In this document: piece by piece, positions 29,191 through 40,765 of the stretch
Layout of the letters: each line of letters starts with the position of its first letter
Numbering within the stretch: position 1 is the first letter of the stretch
From: Microglena sp. YARC
Lineage: Eukaryota > Chlorophyta > Chlorophyceae > Chlamydomonadales > Chlamydomonadaceae
Reading direction: 5' to 3'
Length of the DNA: 64,000 bases
Assembly: GCA_022414725.1 (NCBI GenBank)
Contig: CM039462.1
Location: forward strand, 95,401,363-95,465,362
Translations under genes and position numbers: made by a program
Notes under the pieces: model-generated
Database searches by the model: none
The model's input: the letters and a program-made list of their open reading frames with translations, nothing else
Told to the model about the DNA's origin: nothing

Positions 29191-32100
29191 GATTAATACA
29201 GCCTCTCATGGCGTGGGTGCAAGTCCCGATGTGCCCCTCACGGCATTGTCCTCTCCTAAAAAATTAACCAATAACGAAGCTGCAAGTCCCTATGCCCACA
29301 ACCAACCCTACAATCAACTTTGGACAACTGCGTCCTACAACTCTTCTCCCATCTCCTACAAAATTAACGAAAACTCGTACTCCCCTGCAGCCCTGCTCGC
29401 CTACCCCTTCATCATCCACTCTAAGGGTGAAGAGATCTACAACAGCGAAGGGAGGTTGACTCCCACCCCCCCCTACTGTCCTAGATTCATCCACAAAGCA
29501 AAGGACATCCAGCTGATCTCTGAGAGAATCAAGTCCTCCCCCCAACCTCCGTCTCCCTCTGGAGAGTCAACCTTCCAGCATCTGGATCCTTTTGCTGACA
29601 CGCTCTCCAAATACAAGATCCTCCCGGTGCACAACACCACCGACAATGAGGAGTTCTATGAGCTAACACTCAGTGGCATCCATGGACGAGACCCTAGCAT
29701 CCTTTCTGGAGGTCCCCTCTCTACACCTCAATCTCTGACCTTTCCTGCCAGCGCACACCCGTGCACTGACGCAGTTGCGGTGGTCCGGACCATGCGCGAG
29801 ATCATCGCGAACAGACCCCAGGACGGTATTTTCAAAAGTGGGGTCTCTGTGGACCAAGTTACGAACACCTCCTTGCCTGGGAAGCCACCAGTATGGTCAA
29901 TCAAGCTGTTTACTAACAACGACATGCTTTCCCTGGCTAGTCTGGCTATTATAGAGGACTTCAACAACTTTGCAGTCCTCTCCACAGCCAACAAGCTTGA
30001 GAAGGGGGTTCCCAGGGTCACCACTCCTCGGGTAACCAACCAACACATCCTGAATTGCAAAACGCACTTCAGCATTACGGAGGACTCTCTCCTCCATCTT
30101 CCCCACCCCTCAGATCCTTCGGATAAGATCAACTGGCACAACCGACAATGTGCTATCTCCATGCTGGCTGGACCAACCATCCTGTCCACCATTGGGGGTA
30201 CCAGGCCCTGTTCAGCTAACCCCTCTGGCAGCAGCCAAACAGGGAGATCCAGTGCCCAGGACGGGCTGGATACTGCTAATTCAACCTTGAGGGAGATCCC
30301 CTACGTCTTCCCCAACCCTACAGCAGAAGGCAGTGACCACAATATGACTGAACATGGAGACCAGTCAGATGTCTTTAAAAGGCAGAGGACTGAGCCCCAC
30401 ATGGATCCCCAGCTACTCCCACACCACCCCTTCCCTGAAGAAACCGACTTCTCTTCAGTTGCCTGGATCATGGAGCAGCAAGGCCACTACCTCACCACCA
30501 ACTGGAGGTCCCAGCCCGAGAAGCCAACATGGTTTCCCAAGCTGGAGAACATCCTACGCATGGCCGCAGAGTTTGAGGAACGAGATGACCAAGTGTCGGC
30601 CCTCAGGATACTCAACTTCAGATTCTGGAAGAATGGAAGAGACGGCAGGGTCACCGAAGAGTTGCACTTTGCAACTCAAGAGGATAAGGAACACTTTGAA
30701 TCCTTACTCCCACTCTACATCTCCAACGTGCACTTTTCCGCTTACTTCACCCACTCTAAGATCCCCCCAGACATCTGCAACTCTTCCCTGATTCTGAAGT
30801 CCGAAGCCAACACTTCCCTCAGATCCCTGACGGACTTCACTGAAGAGGTGAATCGGCTTTGCAAGGCAACCGTTGCCCTCATGCACGACAAGCAGTGCTG
30901 TGACTCCTCGGTTGACAGCCTCGACCACTTCTCCCTCTCCTACTGGAATGCAGAAACCAGGGACCAGGCTACTGTCCCAGAACACTCTCTGTACACCAGG
31001 GAGCTCATCCCTCTGAGACTACTCTCCAACTATGAAGTCCAGTTGGCCATCAAGCGGGGTATCCGCGTCACTCAGTCCAGCAGACTGCATGCCCTCACAG
31101 TATTCATCTGCTGCAGAGGATCAGTCAAAGTCAACGGCATCCAGTTTCACTTCCGACCTGGCTTCATGCCTGACCTGGATCCTACCAAGAAGGATACCAT
31201 CCCAGACTGGGTAGCCCTGGCAGGCTACCTCATTACAAGGGAGATCGGTCATGACAACACTGGCAAGGTTGTTCCCCTTGACCCTACCAATTTTGGTGCT
31301 GACCTGGCCAGCTGGCAGGAAATCCAGAGCCGCCTCACCAGCGACTCCTATGGACAGAACGTGACTAGGTTCTTCCATGCCCTCGCCTCCCTGGCCAAAT
31401 CCAAACCTTATGGGTTGCCTGCCCCATGGCCCACTACTAACTCTGAGCTTGATCTTGCTCTCCACCCAGGGATTGGACTTGCTCCTATCCCGGAAGGACC
31501 TACCACCTGGATGGAACTGCTTCAGGCCTACACTCCCCGTCAGGTAAACCACTCTAACAACTTCCCTCTCTGTAGCTCTCGTTTTGACAGCCAGCAGCTA
31601 CATAACTATAATCTTAATTCCACAGGCAACCGCCCCTGCCCCAGCAGCTGGACCCAGCCAGCCCAGGAGACAACCAGCTCCCACCAACCAGTGGAAGGAG
31701 GGGACCAAGAAGACCGTCTGGAAAAATCCATAGGGATTTTACATGCACCCTCTGTGATCCCTTGCTTCTTAGCCATAGACTACTATAGCACTCTTCTGAT
31801 TGTCCCTCTCCTTATGGTTACCTGTTGGATCATAGGGTGTACCAATCTTTTGACATTAGTACAGAGTACACCCACTATTGATAAGCCAATAGTGAACAGC
31901 TTATTTTTTCTGAAACACTCTGCAAAGCAGAATTTTAGCTGTGAACCTAATAGGAAAACCTGTAATCAGGACCTCGGAAACTTGATTCATCCTACCTGGG
32001 ATACAGCTCCTAGGGGAGGTAGACCTACTTCCAGACCTCGCTCCACCCCTGTAAACAGCTCTAGCTACTGGGAACCCCAAATAGACTGTCACTGTCAAGT

Positions 32101-33949
32101 TCATTCTATTAACGCCTACCTCGGATACAAGGCCCTGGATTACAAAGAGGTCCTACAGTTCTCCATAAACCTCAACAAACACGTCACCAACTACACTCAA
32201 CATGAGTGGGACCTAGAACGTTGCTATTTCAACAAACTAACCGGTAACTACGCAATCCCTTTAGTCAATTATTACCTGGCTAACAGGAAATCTCACTTAG
32301 GCTCTCTCACCGGCCACAGGAACTCACAAACATATACTCCATCCCATTCCCCCCCTACTACACCAACAACTGAGGACACATCTGAGAACTATTCTGCAGG
32401 AGTTATGCCCGGCAGCACTAAACAGCAAATTTTATCTCGGCTTCCTCCCAGCTGCACAAGGTTTATCCTCCACTACAACTGTGGATATGGACATGCTACA
32501 ACCATTAAGCAAATCAATGGTAAGTGGTGGGACATGAACTCCGAACACAACGGCCCTAGTCTTCTCCACTCACAAGATTGGACAAAACTCCAAGGACACA
32601 TCTACACTCTTACCAAAGCATCACCCTCCTTCCTTTCACACCCCTTTCAACCAGAAATTAACTACACACCAGGCCACCCTACTAGGGAGACTGTTGACAT
32701 GATCTCCCCTACCAGTAACACCACACCCACTCGCAACCGTCCTGACTCTCCCCGCAGTATGGACCACATAACCTCCCCATGGCCTGCAGAACTCACAGAT
32801 CACGACTTACCAGATCAGGATAACTCCCCAGATCCAACTCTCTCTGATCTCCTAGACTCCACCCCTTCAGACCAAGAAGATCCCATAGATTCCCCCTCCT
32901 TAAATAAAAAAGACTCCACAGAAACTATTTACCTTGTCTCTGACGACGAGGAACCTCCCAGATCAAAACAAAAAACATCTCCTACAAAGAAAAATAATTT
33001 AATTACCAAACGCTCATACCCCTGCACACACCAGATGCACAACACACCTCTCCCTACACCTAGCACAACTGTCCTTCCTGACTTCACTAAATTTCGCCAA
33101 TGCAGAATTTTCGGGGCAGAACCCCCCACCAAGAAACCTGCTCCTTCCAGACCCACTACCAAAACTCTTCTAACGAAACGAACTAAACTTACACATACTA
33201 CTTCATATCCTGTTCAACAACAGCAAACTGCGCTCTACCTCACTAACATTATCACCTCCAACTGCAGAGGCATCTTCTCATCCTGGGAAACACTCTATGA
33301 CCATATTCGAACTAATGAGCCAGACATTGCTATTCTCACCGAAACAAAACTCACCTCCAACAATACAGGCATAATCAATATGATCAAACAAGACCTCTCT
33401 GACTACCACTTTCATCACAGCAGCAAAACCATTAAGCAAGCTACCAATGCAGACAACATTGTTACCCGCTCAGCTGGAGTAATCACACTTGTCAAAAAGA
33501 CTCTTACTGCACACCTAACTAAACATGAAATCCCTACTGACATAGCTGGTCACCTCACTCATCAAACAATTAACAACATCACCCACATCCTAGGTGTCTA
33601 CATGCCCTGCAATGATCCTGCCAAAAGAGCCCGCATCTATGAACACATCCACTACATCATATCCCAGAACCCCTCGCATCACTTCATTGCAGGGGGAGAC
33701 TGGAATGCAGCTTACTACCTCACTGATAGAAGCAACACAGTCCACCATCTGGAGGACCAGCCTCACTACCAGCATCTTAATAAATGTTCAATTCACATCC
33801 AACCATCCCCACGTCCCCATACTTATTCAGACAACACCTCCTACAGCAGCAGGATAGACGATATCATTCTCATCAACCCTCCACCTGCAACCAAGGTGAC
33901 AGAAACCACACACCAAATGGGAGACACACTCGACCACTTGACCCTGTAA
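29191..33949 (+). CDS. LINE A polyprotein part 1: N-region, Josephin-like protease, APE
   Basis: About 1585 codons. The first about 850 residues match nothing I recognise. A hydrophobic stretch (TLLIVPLLMVTCWIIGC) lies at about 31790-31850. A Josephin-type cysteine protease follows: CQVHSIN at 32093-32113 (Cys, His, Asn spaced as in ataxin-3), catalytic-type His in YGHATTIK (32492) and Asn in WWDMNS (32537), 15 residues apart as in ataxin-3. An acidic linker (DLLDSTPSDQEDP) leads to an APE endonuclease from about 33240 (SNCRGIFSSW, TETKL, GVYMP, GGDWNA, final DH). The ORF ends with TAA 33947-33949. It has no Met for about 200 residues. Confidence 0.75.
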
Positions 33950-36274
33950 CAACAAATTACCTCCTCTCTCTTTCCACCTCCCAATCTGGACACACCACCT
34001 CACAATCCAACACCCCAACTGCAACTCCCTCTCAAGCAACAGGACATGGCCAAAGCCAAAGAGGCAATCTCAAATAAATTTCTCCATCAATTTCAACACA
34101 GCCACATCAACATAACTAAAGCCTGGACTATAGCACAAACTTTACTGGGAGAGGATAAAACATCTACACACATCCAATCTATTAGACAAGAACTCATAGC
34201 CACCATGCCAGAAAATCTTAACAGCATGACAGATCATCTCATGATCACTTTACACCAAGCTCTTTCCATCATGACTGACATCTGCCCCACTAAGTCTAGC
34301 ACACCAGGCATTTTTTTGCCCAGACAAACTGCTAAAACCTACAGACGTCTCAACTACCATATTAAACACATTAAAGCACTTCGAACAGCCTCCACTCATC
34401 TTGACCAACAGCAATACATGGAGCTCAGAAACACATCTCATGCGGCAGGTACATACTCACCTACCACTAAAATCAAAATACAACAACACCTACAAAACCT
34501 TCTCCTCCCTGACTACTGCCTCTCTCTAACGGCTGATATTCAACAAAGTATTACAGAACTACGTCACATGCAGGCTGCACTCAAAGAAGAGAGAGCAACT
34601 GCCTCTATCAAGAAATTCAGACGCCGCCTCAGCGCACAAGCACGACAAACCCACAGGTATATCTCCTCTCCTGAAAACTACACGCACACACCCACTGCCC
34701 TCCTGGACGCATCCTCGAACACACTTAGCACCAGTACCCAGGGTCTCCTGGAAGTCTTGACCAAACACATGGGGAAACTCATGTCACCTCCCACACCGCC
34801 CATCGTAGATGACTATACTCGACATGCCACTCCCCCTCCATGGGAAACACACACAGACAAATATCACCTCGAAACTCCAGCCAATTCCATACAAACAACT
34901 GCCTCCCCCTACACCTATCTCTCCTCCTCAACCACCTATGATGACTGCATCAGGAAACTCTCCACTAACAAAGCCACAGGCCCAGACGGCATACCTAATG
35001 AACTACTTATGTGCCTCCCACAGGAAATGCACCTTACCATACACAAACTCATGCAGTTAGTATGGATCCTGGGAGAAACGCCAGACTGCTGGAAAATCTC
35101 CCACACAGTCATGCTCTACAAAAAATCAGACCCCTGCTTACCCCAAAATTACAGGCCAATCGGCCTTAACAATGCTGTAGCCAAACTCTGGACCTCTCTT
35201 GTTACCAACACTATTACTACCTACTCTGAAACCAATCACATTCTAAGTGCCTGCCAAGAGGGTTTCAGAAAAGACAAAAGCACCTATAGACAACTCCTTA
35301 CCCTACTTCACAACATTGAGGATGCTGCCCTCTTCCACCAGGACCTCTATGCTGCCTACTTTGACTTTAGCTCTGCCTTCAACATGATTGATCACCAAAA
35401 ACTTCTCTGCATTATGCACAGCTTGGGTTATACCCATGATACTATAGATACAATTAAAGGAATTTACACAAATTCTACTACACATATTCTCCTTAACAAT
35501 ACATCTGGCTCCCCTATCCCCATCACTAGGGGCACTATCCAGGGGGACACTCTGTCCCCCTTACTCTTCATTATTTTTCTAGAACCTCTACACAGATGGC
35601 TCCGTTCTGGAGGACGAGGCTACAGAGCAGCATCCCTGCTCTCCACAACAGCAGATGAAAACCACACTAGCAGCTTGGGGTACGCTGATGACACTGCCGT
35701 CCTTACCGGCAGCTCAGAAGACCTTCGCATCCAATGTGGTAAAGTTCAAACTTTTAGTATCTGGTCGGGCATTCCTCTTAACGCCACTAAATGTGTGGTT
35801 AGTGGCATACTCCACAAATCACACCCCTCACAACCTACTCACAACAACACACTCAAACAAAAACTGGAAAAAATTCCTCTGGGAAACTCCTATGCTACCT
35901 ACCAGCCGCCAGACCAAGCCTATAAATACCTGGGGGTCCACATCTCACTCACCTTAAATCGGAAAACTCAACTTCACTCTACTATTGAAACCATCCACAA
36001 CAAAGGCTTGAGTATCCTCACTAAAGCTAAAAATAGGGCAACCCCCACCCAATGTCTACGGATAATCTCACAATGTGTCAGAGCAGCTATTAAATACCCC
36101 ATGATAGTAGCTCCTTTCTCACTAACCGACATCCATGTCATTGACAGAGCAGTATTAAAAACAGTTAAACTCTGCTGCTCCCTTCCTAGATCCTTTCCGA
36201 CAAGAGCACTCCACCTCCCTAAAACAGAGGCAGGACTGGGGGTGCCTTCTCTACTTACTGAATACACTCAGATT
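33950..36274 (+). pseudogene. LINE A reverse transcriptase, interrupted by LINE B
   Basis: Continues the same frame after the lone TAA. RT motifs: KATGPDGIPNELL, NYRPIGLNNAVAK, AYFDFSSAFNMIDH, TIQGDTLSPLLF and YADD at 35681-35692, with a thumb-like continuation. The frame is broken at the LINE B insertion; it reads on exactly at 40766 after the target duplication AGATT. Confidence 0.85.
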
Positions 36275-36357
36275 GCTATCAGATTGCTATCAGATTGCTA
36301 TCAGATTGCTATCAGATTGCTATCAGATTGCTATCAGATTGCTATCAGATTGCTATC
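36270..36357. repeat. Eight 11-bp tandem units AGATTGCTATC at LINE B 5' junction
   Basis: Eight exact units start with the target duplication AGATT of LINE B. The first five bases belong to LINE A, the remainder only exists here, so the repeat arose during or after the insertion. Confidence 0.9.
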
Positions 36358-36906
36358 AAGGATCGGCCGGTGGTGCCCCCAGCAGGGGGAAAAGAATCTG
36401 CATGGAGTCGGCCACTCATACAGCGACCGGGCTCAGCCCCCCCAGACCAAGCAGGTTACGACATGCAATTCAGGATCTCAGGCATCCCTGAAGATCCCAA
36501 CGAGAACGACAGGCAGCTAGCGGTGGCTGTAAAGTCTAAGCTCACCCAGGCTTTAGAAGCCAACAACACCTACGCCCAGAAGGAGCAAGACAAGGCAGAG
36601 TTTACTATTGTGTCCGCTCGACGCATGGGAGGCAAGGTGGATCCCTCACGACCCCGCCTTGCCCTAATCACAGTATCCTCCAGCTTCGATGCTTCCTCCA
36701 TTGTGAGGAACCGAAGGTTCCTCAAGGATAGCGGAATAGCAGCTCTGGATTTCTTGTCTCCTGAGGAGCTGAAGCTGCACAAGGAACACCTTCCAGCGTT
36801 TCTGGAAGCTAAGAGGGACCCCTCTAAGTGGGTTTCGTTCAATAGAGGACTCCTGAAGGTGCGGGACAAGGCTCCCCCTTCAGGTGTCTCATCGACTGAT
36901 GCATGA
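36358..36906 (+). CDS. LINE B ORF1-like protein
   Basis: About 180 codons in the frame that begins in the 11-bp repeat. The middle (MQFRISGIPEDPNEND, SARRMGG, RPRLALITVSS) and the end (FLSPEELKLHKEHLPAFLEA, KWVSFNRGLLKV) resemble the RRM and C-terminal domain pattern of L1-type ORF1 RNA-binding proteins. It ends with TGA 36904-36906, and the APE coding sequence follows in the same frame. No convincing own start is visible. Confidence 0.5.
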   Translation, partial: KDRPVVPPAGGKESAWSRPLIQRPGSAPPDQAGYDMQFRISGIPEDPNENDRQLAVAVKSKLTQALEANNTYAQKEQDKAEFTIVSARRMGGKVDPSRPRLALITVSSSFDASSIVRNRRFLKDSGIAALDFLSPEELKLHKEHLPAFLEAKRDPSKWVSFNRGLLKVRDKAPPSGVSSTDA

Positions 36907-37992
36907 AGTGGACTAAGGTGCCTTGCATGGAACATCAGAGGACAACTCAGTGTTCTGAGCAGCTGCGGTGCAGCAATGAAAGTGGTGAGAAAACACGACA
37001 TTTTATTGTTTTCACACACAGGGGTGCGTGGCCAGCTAGACACCCCCCACATTCCAGGTTTCAAATGCCTTTCTTGTGCCCCTCGCCCCAAGTTGAGCAA
37101 GGATGGGGGGGTCGCTATCTATGTCCGCACTTGCCTAAATGCTACTTTAGTCCATGAGGCACCTGAATTAGGCATGGCATGGATTCGCATACATGGAACA
37201 CACATTGGTGTGTGCTATATCCCACATGCTAACAGCTCATACTACAAACATGGTGACGACTGCATTAGTATAGAGGACCACTTCCTCACTCTAGGTAAAA
37301 TCATTGGGAACTTCCAGGAAAAAGGCAACGTTGTGGTGATGGGTGACTTCAACGCTCGGGTTGGTCTTGGTGTGGACAATGATGATACCGAGTTAGGAGA
37401 TGAACCAGTATCCCAAACCAGTAGTACAGCCCCCAACCAAACCATTCAACCGAGGTGTAGCATGGACACAGCTCCCCCCAATCGATTGGGGGGGGGCCTA
37501 CTCCAGCTATGTGTAGTAACTGGTCTTATCATCCTTAACGGTAGAACAGAAGGTGATATGCAAGGTGCACATACCTTCTTTGCAGATGGCATGGACAAGA
37601 AATCTGTCATTGATTATGCGCTAGCCGCCCCTAGTCTTCTCAACACCCCAGGAGTCAAGTTTAGTGTGGCTCCCAAGCATGACTGCCCTCTCAGGCCCGG
37701 GGGTGGAAAGTTTGACCACATGCCTATCACACTCCACATACCAGATGCTGCCCTTAGGCCTTCTCAAGGTACTATTAGTACACCTGCTGGTGGTAAACCT
37801 TCGCCCAAACTGAAATGGAAAGACAACTATGTCCAGATGTATGCACACACAATTAAGCGTGATCCAGACGTTAACCGATTACTTGACAATGCACTCCATA
37901 GCTCATCTATGGAAGATTCAGAGAAGGGGATTGCTAGTGCTATTGAACTAGCCATAAGCAAATGCACACCATGTCACAAAACCTGTAGCTAA
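36907..37992 (+). pseudogene. LINE B APE endonuclease
   Basis: Begins directly after the TGA (LRCLAWNIRGQ), continues with GVAIYVR, GVCYIP and VVVMGDFNARVG, the strand-and-loop order of APE endonucleases, and stops at 37992. The coding pattern then continues in another frame from about 37976. Confidence 0.75.
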
Positions 37993-40439
37993 GCGTAAGC
38001 ACGGGCCCGTGAACGCATGGTATGATGATGAATGCAATCGTGCTAGACAGGCAGCAAGCCAAGCAGAACATCAACATGGCTCTAGCTCTGACTTGGCTGG
38101 TTCTATGCACAAGGAGTACAAGAGGATTCTCAGAAGAAAGAAGAGGAAGTGGCTAGAAACACGCATGGAGAACCTTCATACGAATCTTCGGCATAATCCG
38201 AAAAGTTTTTGGAAAGACGTGCGTGAGCCTAACAAGGCCACTACGGCAGATATCACAATTCATGATTGGACTGATTATTTTGCAGACCTCTTTGATGTGC
38301 AAGTAGGTATTGATCCAAGTCTGGATGCTAGGGACTTTGTCCCTCAAGCTGATGGACCTCAGATAGAGGCCGCACCAACATGGTTATGTCAAGACTTTAC
38401 CACCCAGGAGGTGTTTTCTGTTCTCCAATCCCTACGGAAAAAACTCCTCCCCCGGGGTAGATGGTATCCCTGCAGAATGGTACAGATTTGCTTCCCATGA
38501 GGCCAACTCCCGATTTTGTACAAGCTATGACTAACCTGTTTAATCTCATCTGGAAGACTTCTTACCCTAGCCAATGGGCTGCAGCTGCCTTGGTACCCGT
38601 ACCCAAATCCAAAGGCAGTGTGTATGACAAGGACAACTATCGAGGTCTTGCGGTGAGCAACTCCATAGGAAAGATCTTCTCCTTTGCATGCTACGTAGAC
38701 TAGATGATTGGTCAGAAGAATTCAACCTCAGAGCCGCTGGCCAATATGGATTTAGAAGTGGTAGGGGTACTGCAGATGCATCATTCATTCTTAACCATAT
38801 TGTAGATAAATATAGAGAAAAGAAAAAAACACTCTTTGTGGCTTTTGTTGATTTCAAGAAGGCTTATGATTGGGTCAACAGAGACTTGCTATGGGATTGC
38901 TTAGCAAGGCTAGGAGTCAAGGACCCCTATCTCAGTATTCTGAAGTCCATGTATAATCATGTTGTTTTCCAAGTTCGCCTACATGGGGACATTGGATCCT
39001 CCTTTCCATCCCTTGTAGGAGTTAAACAAGGAGACCCCTATCCCCACTCCTATTCGGTCTGTTCATTGATAGAATTGAATCGTTCCTCCAATCCAAGCTC
39101 CCAAATGTAGGGGCTGAGCTTAGGGGAAAGATTCTGCAACTGTTACTTTATGCTGATGACCTAGCTATAATGGCAGAATCCCCGGCAGATATGCAAGCGA
39201 TGCTTGACTGCCTGAGAGATTTCTGCGAGGCTACTAAGATGGCTGTGAATATAAAGAAAACTGAGATTGTCGTTTTCAACAAACAATTCTGTGATGAGGC
39301 CCGCATGGATCCTGATTACAAATTTGTCTATGATGGAGCACAACTTTCTACAAAGTTATCTTTTATCTACTTGGGATCCCTCTTTGTGGATGGTGACTCA
39401 AGCAATCGTGCAAAAGCTGCTTTTTCTAGGATGCTCACTAAGGCCCAAAAGGCACACCACATGCTTCGTAGGCGATGCCATACTATGGAGATATACAATA
39501 TTGATATTCTCACCCACCTGTTTGATTCTCTTGTACAACCTATCCTGAATTTTGGCTGTGAGGTGTGGGCTCCTTCTATTCTGAACAACACACTTATCTC
39601 AAATGACCATGCTTGTGAGAAATGGCATAGAGGTATACTTAAACAAATGTTGGGTGTTTGCCAATCTACTACATCTAATATTATCATGGAAGAGCTGGGT
39701 AGAACCCCGTTGTGTTTTGCTTGGCTTAAACAAGCTTTGCGCTTCTGGAACAAGACCATACATAAAGAACCTGAGGATCTCATTAGAATGGCTCTTGAGG
39801 AATCTTTTGACTCCAACACTGGCTGGGTTCATGACTTGCGTTGTGCTCTCCACAAGCTAGGATCCAGTAAAAACATCAACATTTTGGAGGCTGTCGATGT
39901 CGAAGGTATTATGTCTGAAGTTTTTGAGTCATGGAGGTTTAAGTACCCAAGTGACACCAATGCAGTTAGAGACATCCATGATGAGAGAAGGGTTGGCTTT
40001 AAACGCCTCCGATACCAAAAAAATGGTTCGCAGCCAACAGCAATGATGAGAAATGGCTTGATTCCCTTTACATCCGCCTTACATAAGCAGGATCAGATTC
40101 GTTCTATAGCACAGTTTAGAATGGGTTCCCATTGGCTGAACACAGAAAGAATGAGGGTGGTGGATAGAGCACACATCCCTCGCTCAATGAGACACTGTCA
40201 AATGTGTGGGTTCCAAAAAAACTGAGGATGAAATGCATATGTTTGAGTGCCCTTTTTATAATGATATTCGCCTCCGCTACCAGAATCTGTTTACAGATAT
40301 TCATAGGCATGTCCATGAGGATACCGACTTAACCGTATGGAATGTGGAATTCTGCGATTCCACATTCAGAACCTTTATGAATGGAAATGGCACTAAGTCT
40401 TTTTTGGAGCAACCTAGCCGACTATCTTTCTACTTGTAG
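37976..40439 (+). pseudogene. LINE B reverse transcriptase and C-terminal finger, multiple frameshifts
   Basis: Fragments follow in order in changing frames: linker (VNAWYDDECNRARQ), RT motifs (NYRGLAVSNSIGKIFS; AFVDFKKAYDWVN at about 38845; YADD at 39149-39160), thumb and connection (to 40225), then CQMCG with EDEMHMFECP forming a CCHC finger across a frameshift at a run of seven A. At least four frame breaks make it non-functional as it stands. Confidence 0.8.
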
Positions 40440-40760
40440 AAGAGCAAGACAGGAAGCCCTGGACTGCTTAGTGGCACCATAATTTATTATCCCTTTTTTT
40501 TCTTCTTGAGACTTCTCATTTGTTAGCTTCTTACCTCCGCCACTGTAAGTGGTTGAGATCTGGGTCCTGCTCTAAGGGGTTTAATACCTACGCCACCAAA
40601 ACGGTGGTTGGGAGTTTGGTTTGTTTGTCCTCGACACACCCCTGATGTAATGGGGTTTTTTGCTTTGTGGGTGCTTTTTCTTTTTGTTTAAAGCACAGAG
40701 TCTCATACACCCTCGCGGTGTCAAGTAGACTTTAACATGTAATGTAATGTAATGTAATGT
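40440..40760 (+). other. LINE B 3' UTR and TGTAA-type tail
   Basis: No gene. Contains CACCCTCGCGGTGTCAAGTA and ends with about five pentamer repeats (ATGTA/TGTAA), the probable priming tail. Confidence 0.75.
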
Positions 40761-40765
40761 AGATT

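Larger units (their letters stand above)
36275..40760 (+). mobile_element. LINE B nested in the RT of LINE A
   Basis: The insert lies between AGATT (36270-36274) and AGATT (40761-40765) and ends with a TGTAA-type tail (40735-40760). It carries ORF1, an APE endonuclease, RT and a C-terminal CCHC finger, all with several frameshifts. Removing it restores the LINE A frame (TAC ACT CAG ATT ACT GCA). It is a different family from LINE A and has no RNase H or RLE. Confidence 0.88.

Noticed and set aside
31543..31625. 83-bp intron in LINE A (CAG|GTAAAC to CCACAG)
   Set aside because: The frame is open through it and removal would shift the frame, so splicing is not needed.
11829..33949. Reassigned genetic code (UAA/UAG as Gln)
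   Set aside because: More than 1100 copia pol codons and the long LINE A frame contain almost no internal UAA/UAG; single stops at domain borders do not require a changed code.
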